Source of the DNA: an uncultured Pseudomonadota bacterium
Lineage (GTDB): Bacteria > Pseudomonadota > Gammaproteobacteria > Ga0077536
NCBI GenBank assembly: GCA_903825645.1
Contig: CAIKBL010000027.1
Location: 1-35,035 of the forward strand
Direction: 5' to 3'
DNA: 35,035 bases
Notes under the pieces: model-generated
Databases searched by the model: none
Told to the model about the DNA's origin: nothing
What the model saw: the letters and a program-made list of their open reading frames with translations, nothing else
Part shown: piece after piece, positions 7,750-15,040 of the stretch
How the letters are laid out: the number at the start of each line of letters is the position of its first letter
Position numbering within the stretch: the stretch's first letter is position 1
Translations under genes and position numbers: made by a program

Positions 7750-8517
7750 CTGCTCGATCTCACGCACGGCCACCGGCCCGGCGAGGTGTACCAGATAGCA
7801 AGGCCCACGCGACCGTTTCTGGAGGAAGTAGGCACCGACCCTGGTCACCTGCGTATAGCGATGGTCGTGGACACGCCCGCCGGTGGCACGCCACTCCACC
7901 CTCAGATCCGGCAAGCGGTGATCGATACCGGCGCAGTGCTCGAGTCACTAGGACATCACGTCGAGCCGCGGCCGGTGCCTTACGACTACTGGCCGCTGAT
8001 GAAGGCGTACACCAACATCATCGCGACACAGACAGCGGCTTTTTTTGATGCCGTTGCGCCACTGGTGGGACGCGCCGCGACGCGTGCGGATATGGCCCCT
8101 TTTTTCTGGAGCCTCTGCGACAAGGGACGCAGCTTCTCGGGCGTGGAGCACTCGAACCATGTGGAGCAGGTGCGTATGGCGAGTCGCGCGTGTCTGGCGC
8201 GGATGGCGGCATGGGATGTCTGGTTGATGCCCACTTTGCCGATGCTTCCGCGGGTGCACGGTTACTATGACATGACGCTAGACTGCGATACCTATGACGA
8301 CACCCTAATGGCACCGGACTGCTGTTACACCCTGCCCTTCAACGCCATGGGTTCGCCTGCCATCTCACTACCGCTCGGTATGTCTTCCGAGGGATTACCT
8401 GTGGGCGTGCAGTTGGTAGTTCGTGATTGCGACGAAGCGGGGTTGTTGCGACTTGCGGCACAACTCGAAGTGGCGATGCCCTGGGCACAACGGCGCCCAC
8501 GAGGGTGTTGGGAATGA
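7750..8517 (+). pseudogene. C-terminal half of an amidase-signature enzyme
   Basis: From about 7750 the frame reads as the C-terminal half of an amidase-signature hydrolase: RPTRPFLEEVGTDPGHLRIAM, QAVIDTGAVLESLGHHVEP, AAWDVWLMPTLPMLP, FNAMGSPAISLPLGMSSEGLPVGVQLV and ALLRLAAQLE-like ending. The usual enzyme is 450-500 residues. Here only about 255 remain, without the Gly/Ser-rich signature and the Ser-cisSer-Lys catalytic residues. No start codon or ribosome site of its own is evident. It is joined directly to the broken DUF3833 gene, so the junction records a deletion or recombination. It is not expected to be active. Confidence 0.78.
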
Positions 8518-8670
8518 GTCCGTTCCCGGGGCAATCGCGGAATCTCGCGAAGACTCTCGCAATCGAATCGTCAAATCGTCACCAATTTCGGGCCCTCGTG
8601 AGCGCACGCTGCATCGGTTGATGGCGCCTCACGGGTACCACCTCATGCGGATTTTCAACTTCTATATCAG

Positions 8671-9987
8671 CTAAAAATCGGGCATCCGAGATCCGTTCTT
8701 CTGTATTTTCAGGCGATAACTCGCCTCGGCGAGCAGCGTCCCTCCCACTGCAAGGAGCAAGAAGACAATGGTTTCTGGTGCGATCCTGAGCCCGTCAACG
8801 AACAGAAAGGTGAAGAGTAAAAAATTGATGAGGGCACCGAGCCACAGCACCCATGGCCGTGCACCGGTCTGCCGGTATATACGTAAATGGCCCAGCATCG
8901 TGGCACTGAAGAACAGCAAAAACGCCATACTAGCCATCTTTCCGACAGCCACTAATGGGAAATACAGGATCAACAGAATCACGATGCCTGCAGAAAGCAG
9001 CAGCGGGCGGTGCGGTTGCTGCCCCAATGCCAGACGCATCATGTTCGAAGCCGGATGATCGCTGACCACCGAAGTCAGAATCCGGGACGCGGTGAAGATA
9101 GAGGCGTTCACCGCCGCAGCGCAGGCCAGCAAAGCAGCGAGGGCTATGACCTTTGAGCCGATGCTGCCCGCGATGATCTTTGCAGCCGCCCCCAGCATAT
9201 TTTCGGCGTTCGCTGCCAATACGTCATGCGGCGTGATCTGTATAGCCACCCAACTTACGACGAAGTAGAGCGCACTGATTACGCCGATGGCAATGAACAT
9301 GGCGCGTGGAACCGTCTTGGCCGGATTGGCCATAGACTGGGATGCGCTCACGACCATACCAAAGCCCTGAAAATTAATGTAAAGCATCGCGGTCGCGACC
9401 AAGACGCCGCGCCAGGTAACGCCGGAAAGACTCGGCCTCACGGGATGAATTTGCGCGAGGCCAGTTGCGCTGAACCACAAGAGCGCGCAGAACACGAGCA
9501 GGATCAGAATGCTCGCGACGCGTCCCACCCTATTCGCCCCCAACAAATTGACCAGCGCAAACAGCACCACCAATCCGACTCCCAACAACTTTAGCCGAGC
9601 AGCCGTTAGTAACGACCCCGCCAGCGCGCCGATATACGCGGAGAAACCGGCTGCATAGAGCGCGGTCGCAAGAAGAAAGCAGAGATATAAAAAGAGATTT
9701 ATCCAGCCCGACATAAATCCCGGACCGTAGCACACCAAGGCGAAACGGGCAGGTCCGCCAGGCCCAGGGTAGGTGGTTGCGAGCTTCGAGACTGCGTAGA
9801 CGCTGAAAAGGATGGCCACGCTGGCCAGCATGAACGCGAAGGGAAAATTGGTCCCATCGGCCAGATACGCATGGCCGAGAATAGAAAACAAACCAGAACC
9901 CATCATGCCGCTGAGACTTAGGGCAACTCCGGACACCAGCCCCACCTGAGGCACGCCACGGTTCGCGCTGGGAGAACTTATGTCCAT
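8671..9987 (-). CDS. APC superfamily amino acid permease
   Basis: 438 residues, very hydrophobic, with about 12 transmembrane helices. The first helix contains the APC pattern SGMMGSGLFSILG, the unwound glycine-rich segment that binds the amino-acid backbone. Other family landmarks are YPGPGGPARFALVCYGPGFMSGW in helix 3 and FQGFGMVVSASQSMANPAKTVPRAM near helix 6, where APC proteins carry 'E...NP.R..PRA'. The usual Glu is replaced by Gln/Ser in this stretch. Substrate is unknown. The gene stands alone on the minus strand, flanked by decayed sequence on both sides. The ATG start at 9987 has GGGAGAA about 10 bases upstream. Confidence 0.85.
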   Translation of the reverse strand: MDISSPSANRGVPQVGLVSGVALSLSGMMGSGLFSILGHAYLADGTNFPFAFMLASVAILFSVYAVSKLATTYPGPGGPARFALVCYGPGFMSGWINLFLYLCFLLATALYAAGFSAYIGALAGSLLTAARLKLLGVGLVVLFALVNLLGANRVGRVASILILLVFCALLWFSATGLAQIHPVRPSLSGVTWRGVLVATAMLYINFQGFGMVVSASQSMANPAKTVPRAMFIAIGVISALYFVVSWVAIQITPHDVLAANAENMLGAAAKIIAGSIGSKVIALAALLACAAAVNASIFTASRILTSVVSDHPASNMMRLALGQQPHRPLLLSAGIVILLILYFPLVAVGKMASMAFLLFFSATMLGHLRIYRQTGARPWVLWLGALINFLLFTFLFVDGLRIAPETIVFLLLAVGGTLLAEASYRLKIQKNGSRMPDF

Positions 9988-11015
9988 GACTGCAGGTTTG
10001 TCGTCCGAGTATTACCGGGATTCCACGTCATAGCGGCTACAAAGTTGCCGCTCCTAGATCGTTCGCCAGTACGAGACCGCCACGAACTTCCCCCACATCG
10101 ACGCCGTTTAGGCCAAGCAGACGAGTCACTCGTAAGACTTCTACAATGTCTACCGGCTGAACCTCTCTTGGCCGGATCCTAACCCAAAAAACAGACCTCC
10201 AGGCGGTTGTGCACCGACCGCAACGGGCAAAACAGCCAATCGGGCCTGCGCGACCACACAGCCACCTGTCGGACCCTCTACGTGAGCCTCGCAGATCTTC
10301 CTTAGGTTCCTCGTGCTCCAGATATCGATTGGGTACCGCTTAGCTCACCGCGCGAGGACGGGCGCATTAAAAACCCGTCCCCCGCCCGCGCGTGTGGCGG
10401 ACGTCAGCGTCCGAATTTGCGCGCCGGATTTTATTGAGTTTGCGCTCGCCAGCCTGATTCCATTCGCAGAAGCTAAGCACCAGTACTCGCAAAACAGCGA
10501 GATCTCTGCGTTAAGACCCCGACGTGCCCGGCTATAGTCCTCCCAAAAAATCCTCTGGAGCAGCTAATCCAGGCGATGCGAATTTGCCAATGGCTCCGCA
10601 CAGCAACTGTGCCGAAGTGACCGGCCACGCACTAAGGCAAAGCCGAACCTCATGACTAACCTTATCTCCGAGGTGGCGTTCGTCTTCAACCCGTGCAGTA
10701 TATTTTTCGCCCCAGCAACCCAGCCGCACCGGGGCCCCTTCAAATGCGCAGCACGCCGGCAATGGCGCACCTCCATACCCGTCCGGCCTATCTGCTTCAG
10801 AAGGATCCCGGTTTTTATCCAACCAACACGGCTATCGTGACGAGGCAGCCACGGGCTTCCCGGAAGGAGAGCAACGCCGAGACCACCATGATTTGATTCG
10901 ATTTCTCGCCAATCCTTATCTGACCCAGCTCGCCCCCACGAACTCACGTTATGCTATGCTAAGTCTAACGTCGCGGCGTTTAAACGAACGCGTGCTTTAG
11001 CCGACTTTCCCCACC
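9988..11015. other. About 1 kb with no supportable gene
   Basis: No convincing coding sequence, RNA gene or mobile-element terminus was found. A 7-bp inverted repeat, GGACGGG (10356-10362) with CCCGTCC (10374-10380), has an A-rich loop but no T run, so it is not called a terminator. A minus-strand open frame of 127 codons at 10564-10947 lacks recognisable motifs and a good ribosome site. The interval ends exactly where the truncated phosphatase sensor domain begins, so it probably represents remodelled DNA between two breakpoints. Confidence 0.5.
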
Positions 11016-12443
11016 ATGATCATGAACGCTGCCGTACCAGAGCTTGATGGGAAATCGTCAAATCTTCCTAAATTCAAATCAGCGACGGGTATGCAATATG
11101 GACTGAAGGGTAAGGAAGAAGTACTGGACGAACAGCTCAACCTCTTCAGTGGGTTTGCACAAATAGGCAATACTGCCGGAGAAGGTTTTTTGACCTATCC
11201 TTGGCCGAAACCTCGGACCGACGGACAGCTATTGGCGGGCGTAGCGATTTTGTCGCAGAAGTCAGATAACCGAGGAGCGTTATTTCCGAAAATGTCTTAC
11301 GTCAAAAAATTTGACCCGTGGGGTTGGATCATCGGCACCGGGGTATATCTTGACGACATACAACGAGAATTCTTCAAACAATTAGTGAGATTAGCCACTT
11401 TTTTCGCAGTGCTTTGTAGCTTCATATTCATAATCTCTCTGCGCGTTTCCAGAAGAATTTCGAATTCAATTACGACCGTCGCCGACGTCATGGAGGAAAT
11501 AGAAAAAAGCGGCGATCTACGTCGCCGTATGAGTGCGACGGGAACTGAGGAAGTGATTAAAATCGCGACCGCCTTTAACCACATGCTGCAAAGTTTTTCG
11601 ACCATCGAGGAGTTGAGTGTCGAGCTTAGTAACAAAAACAAAGATCTTGCACGGGCCGAAAATCAAATCCGAGACGAACTGGCGATAGCACGGGAAATGC
11701 AATTGGCAGTGCTACCCAAAAATTTTCCACGCAATCTGCGATGTTCGGGCGCAGCGCGAATGCTTGCCGCAACGACCATGGGTGGAGATTTTTACGATTT
11801 TATACAGCTATCGGGCGGAAAAATCGGCTTGGTCATCGCCGACGTGTCCGGTAAGGGTGTGCCGGCCGCTTTTTTTATGGCGGTTTCGCGTACAAATCTC
11901 AGAGGCCTCGCTAATGTAGCTTCAGGTCCTGGGCATTGCTTGGCGTTAACGGACGCGGTTTTGTGCACCCAAAATTCCATGGAGTTATTCGTCACTATTT
12001 TTTATGCGGTATTCGATCCTGAGACGAAGGTACTGGTTTACGCAAATGGCGGACATAATCCGCCGATCGTCAGGCGGGCGGATGGCCGTATTGAGCTTTT
12101 GGCGAGCGTTAGCGACTGCGCGCTAGGCTATTTTCCGGATAGTTTTCAGGAAAGCGCTGAGCAGCTCGCGGATGGCGACTGCGTTCTCTTCTACACCGAC
12201 GGCGTCACCGAGGCTTTTAATCTTCGTGGCGAAATGTACGGAGAGGAGCGATTGGAAAAAATTCTGGCGGAGCATCGTGGAGATCCTCAGGCACTTGTTG
12301 ATCTGATTTTCGAGGACGTTCTGGATTTTGCGGGGGGAGCACCGCAGTCAGATGACATTACGGTGTCTGTGCTTCAAGTTGGCCCCAACGGAAACCCGCG
12401 GGTGGACCGGGGCAATCTCCGTAGGGAGAGCGGGGGGCTATAA
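11016..12443 (+). CDS. SpoIIE-type PP2C serine phosphatase with HAMP and truncated Cache sensor
   Basis: Expected to dephosphorylate an anti-sigma-factor antagonist or similar partner in response to a sensed signal. Residues 1-118 are the C-terminal part of a single-Cache sensor: GEGFLTYPWPKP and KMSYVKKFDPWGWIIGTGVYLDDI. A transmembrane helix (about 124-143), a HAMP domain (about 144-197), a linker helix with REMQLAVLPKNFP, and the phosphatase domain (about 240-455) follow. Metal-site motifs are MGGDFYDF, ADVSGKGVPAAFFMA, ANGGHNPP, FYTDGVTEA and SDDITV. The family normally starts with a membrane helix and the first half of the Cache domain. Here an in-frame stop lies six codons upstream of the ATG, so that part is missing. 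Topology is therefore compromised, although the catalytic part is intact. Its base composition looks more AT-rich than its neighbours. Confidence 0.85.
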   Translation: MIMNAAVPELDGKSSNLPKFKSATGMQYGLKGKEEVLDEQLNLFSGFAQIGNTAGEGFLTYPWPKPRTDGQLLAGVAILSQKSDNRGALFPKMSYVKKFDPWGWIIGTGVYLDDIQREFFKQLVRLATFFAVLCSFIFIISLRVSRRISNSITTVADVMEEIEKSGDLRRRMSATGTEEVIKIATAFNHMLQSFSTIEELSVELSNKNKDLARAENQIRDELAIAREMQLAVLPKNFPRNLRCSGAARMLAATTMGGDFYDFIQLSGGKIGLVIADVSGKGVPAAFFMAVSRTNLRGLANVASGPGHCLALTDAVLCTQNSMELFVTIFYAVFDPETKVLVYANGGHNPPIVRRADGRIELLASVSDCALGYFPDSFQESAEQLADGDCVLFYTDGVTEAFNLRGEMYGEERLEKILAEHRGDPQALVDLIFEDVLDFAGGAPQSDDITVSVLQVGPNGNPRVDRGNLRRESGGL

Positions 12444-12789
12444 CCGGTCGAGTTACTTTGTGAATGTCTCTCTAAGTCAGGAGTGGAGCACGTTCGCTAG
12501 AAACCACGGAGTGGCCGCTAGAAGTTCAAGATAAAGTAGCGTCGCGCGGAGCGCGCGGTGTTACGGTTTCCCGAGTAATGCATATGCTTCGAGACCTGGC
12601 AGTGAGAAGGGCCAGCCCCCAAGGGTGGGGGTCTGCTGAGGGACAAGAAGGCACGTAGGGAGTCATTTGGCGGATTTTCGGAGCGCTGCGACTTGACGGC
12701 GTGATGTGAGCAAAAGTCCTTTCGGGCAGCGCATTTCACCTATTTAAATCAAACGGCCACCGGATAAATCGGAATGCCAAGGAAAAGAT
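12444..12789. other. Intergenic interval upstream of the EVE gene
   Basis: No gene is supported. Two GC-rich inverted repeats are visible: CGCGCGGAGCGCGCG near 12544-12558, and CCCCCAAGGGTGGGGG near 12615-12630. Neither has a T run. A small RNA upstream of EVE-domain genes is known in some proteobacteria, but I could not recognise 6S RNA features here. Confidence 0.4.
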
Positions 12790-13245
12790 ATGCAGTACTG
12801 GCTGATGAAATCCGAGCCCGCCACCTTTGGCATTGAACATCTCAAGACCTGTCCGCAGCGCACGAGCATGTGGGATGGCGTGCGTAATTATCAGGTGCGC
12901 AACATGCTCCGCGATGACTTCAAGAAGGGAGATTTGGCCTTTTTTTATCATTCGAGCTGTCCCGCACCTGGGATTGTCGGGATGGTCGAAATATGCTGCA
13001 CGGGATATCCCGACCCCACCGCATTCATTCCGTCGCATGATCACTACGATCCCAAAAGCAGGCGGGAATCGCCCAGCTGGTACGTCGTGGACGTTAAGTT
13101 TAAACGTGATTTTGAGCTCATTAGCCTCGATGAGCTGCGGCAACACGCCGCACTTGCAGACATGCAGGTGCTCAAGCGAGGAAACCGCTTGTCGGTCACC
13201 CGCATCTCGCCTGAAGAATGGACGTGCATTCTTTCGCTACGCTAA
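12790..13245 (+). CDS. EVE domain protein (THYN1-like modified-base reader fold)
   Basis: 151 residues, full length for a stand-alone EVE protein. It begins MQYWLMKSEPATFGIEHL and continues with MWDGVRNYQVRNMLRDDFKKGDLAFFYHSS, GIVGMVEI, WYVVDVKFKRDF and a C-terminal RLSVTRISPEEWTCILSL. These are the signature segments of the EVE fold, which resembles PUA and YTH domains and binds modified bases in DNA or RNA. It is cytosolic and non-catalytic as far as known. AAGGAAAAG lies 6-14 bases before the ATG. It stands alone in orientation with no evident operon partner. Some related proteins act in restriction-like defence, but the short single-domain form is usually a housekeeping gene. Confidence 0.92.
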   Translation: MQYWLMKSEPATFGIEHLKTCPQRTSMWDGVRNYQVRNMLRDDFKKGDLAFFYHSSCPAPGIVGMVEICCTGYPDPTAFIPSHDHYDPKSRRESPSWYVVDVKFKRDFELISLDELRQHAALADMQVLKRGNRLSVTRISPEEWTCILSLR

Positions 13246-13408
13246 CCTGCGGAGACAAGTCGTCTACCGCAACTTGCTGGCGTTGAAGGGCGCGCGATCT
13301 ACGCTGTGCAGGGTTTTCGGCGAAACATGGCCGTGCCACACTTTGCATCAAAGCCATAAATAATCATCGGTATCAAGGCCGCAGAGGCTAGGCATGAGGA
13401 GGAACGTT

Positions 13409-14590
13409 ATGGGTGGACGTCTACTTAAAGCGCTTGGTTTGGTTCTCCTGTTGGGCGTGGGAGGTCCCGAACTGTACGGCCGGTATGTGCTAGATCAGAA
13501 ACCGGGCCTCCAGGAAAACCACTTGGCAGAGAGCCTAGAGAAGTTTGCGACCTTCGACCCGGTGCTGGGTCTAGCTTACCGTATAAACGTGGATCAGTTG
13601 GTCGATGTCCCCAGTAGCGAATTTTCTATTCTGTTCAAAATCAATGAAATTGGGCTGCATGACCGTCCGATGGGGACCCATCTACGCAAGGAGCTGAAGT
13701 TCCTGGTATTCGGGGACGAATTTGCGGAGGGTTGGGGCGCCGATATCGACCAGCACTTTGCGGTGAGGGCTCAGGTCAAGGTCAATGAGAAAACCGCGCT
13801 CAATCCCCCTGTGCGCATGGTTATCGCGGCGAAGTCCAGCTACGGCGCCGCGCAAAATTACCTGATCGCGGGGCCTCTCATCGATTCGTTGCAACCCAAA
13901 GCGATCGTTTTCTTTTACTCCTCGTTAATGCCACACGCGGATGCGCTGTTCCTGCGCGACGCGAAGCTGGTAGACGGTCTGGCCACCGGCTTACGGTCCG
14001 ATGTTCCGCAGCACGCGCGGCTACCCCACCTAGAGGATTACGCCCAGTCCCCACCGGACTGGCTGGCTTCGCTTGCGAGACAGAGCGTGGCAGCCCGGAT
14101 GCTCGCGGAGTGGTGGGCACTGCGAACGACTCGCGCCGACCTCGTCCCCGGAGATCCGCTGCGGGACCGCCTAGCCGGGATTCGAGGAGAAGACGCGGCG
14201 CTAAAGGCCATTCATGCGCCCTCCTTACGGTACGTGAAAGCCCTGGCGACCCTCGCCGCCAGTCGGCATGTCCCGTTTTTACTAGTCCACGTGCCGTTGC
14301 CGCCACAGGTCTCCAGCGAGGCTTGGGATCTTGGCCGGCAAGTCTTCTCGGCACCGCCCGGGCTAATGCCGGCCGCGGATGCGGCAGTGGTTGCCGATTT
14401 CTGTAAGGCATCCGGGTTACGTTGTCTCAGCCTACACGAGCGGTTGAAAGAGGAAACCAACAACCTGAAAAGCACCCGACTATTCTATCGCTCGGAGCTC
14501 GCGCTGACCGTGGATGGGGACACCATCTTAGGCGGTTGGTTTGCCGATGAGATCTACCGTTGGCTCGGAGAGCTTGGTTATCTAACCTAG
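13409..14590 (+). CDS. Membrane-anchored SGNH/GDSL-fold protein with substituted catalytic residues
   Basis: 393 residues from ATG 13409, chosen over ATG 13394 because AGGAGG sits six bases before it. An N-terminal hydrophobic helix (LLKALGLVLLLGVGG, about 4-18) anchors or exports it. The rest resembles SGNH hydrolases: INEIGLHDRP, LKFLVFGDEFAEGWGAD, SYGAAQNYLI, KAIVFFYSSLMPHAD and C-terminal DGDTILGGWFADEIYRWL. In active enzymes the first block is GDS with the nucleophilic Ser; here it is GDE (about residues 102-104). The block III Asn is not evident, and the terminal Asp-x-x-His block reads DGDT (about 369). It may be a non-catalytic carbohydrate- or lipid-binding protein, or a very divergent enzyme. 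No operon partner is certain; an RND transporter follows 450 bases downstream. Confidence 0.65.
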   Translation: MGGRLLKALGLVLLLGVGGPELYGRYVLDQKPGLQENHLAESLEKFATFDPVLGLAYRINVDQLVDVPSSEFSILFKINEIGLHDRPMGTHLRKELKFLVFGDEFAEGWGADIDQHFAVRAQVKVNEKTALNPPVRMVIAAKSSYGAAQNYLIAGPLIDSLQPKAIVFFYSSLMPHADALFLRDAKLVDGLATGLRSDVPQHARLPHLEDYAQSPPDWLASLARQSVAARMLAEWWALRTTRADLVPGDPLRDRLAGIRGEDAALKAIHAPSLRYVKALATLAASRHVPFLLVHVPLPPQVSSEAWDLGRQVFSAPPGLMPAADAAVVADFCKASGLRCLSLHERLKEETNNLKSTRLFYRSELALTVDGDTILGGWFADEIYRWLGELGYLT

Positions 14591-15040
14591 CGGAAGCTTA
14601 GGCATCGAGGCCGGCATCTGCATGGGGCAATACCAGACTCACAATTGCGTAGGCAGGGTATTTGGCTGGGCGACTCGGTTTCGTTCCTCGGCGTGTAGGA
14701 ATATTGGGCTTTTGCCTTGCCGTGCAACTCGATAGAATCAAAAGTTCGATGGGCTTGGGAAGACGAAGGAAGGCACCATGTGCCCGATAGCGCCCAACCA
14801 ACAGATGAGCGCCGACAGACTCTGTCGGTGGATGATGTGCGGTTTCGATCGATGAAGTGTGTAGCATGAAGCGTTGCGCATTCGGTTGAAACTGTTCGAT
14901 AGGATTCGACGCTGCGGATTTTCCGTCATCTTCTGAATCGATATCACCCCTCAGCTGAACACCAAGTGTGGCCCCTGCCGGGTTGTGACGTGTCGATGAC
15001 CGCCGCAACGAATAAAACGACTATCAGAGGTTAATGCGAA
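14591..15040. other. 450-bp interval before the RND gene
   Basis: I see no gene. A 6-bp inverted repeat, CCGACA (14812-14817) with TGTCGG (14823-14828), could be an operator or a chance hairpin. A minus-strand open frame of 136 codons at 14598-15008 has no recognisable motif. The RND ribosome site AGAGG lies about 10 bases before ATG 15041. Its promoter probably lies in this interval but was not identified. Confidence 0.4.

Noticed and set aside
10356-10380. GGACGGG/CCCGTCC hairpin as a terminator
   Set aside because: The A-rich part is in the loop, and no T run follows on either strand.
10564-10947. 127-codon minus-strand frame in the gene-poor interval
   Set aside because: No ribosome site, no motif, and a second out-of-phase frame of similar quality overlaps it; insufficient support.
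12615-12630. CCCCC/GGGGG hairpin upstream of the EVE gene as part of a 6S-like RNA
   Set aside because: The long interrupted stem and central bubble of 6S RNA could not be recognised.
14598-15008. 136-codon minus-strand frame before the RND gene
   Set aside because: No motif, no convincing start, unlike local coding sequence; probably chance.
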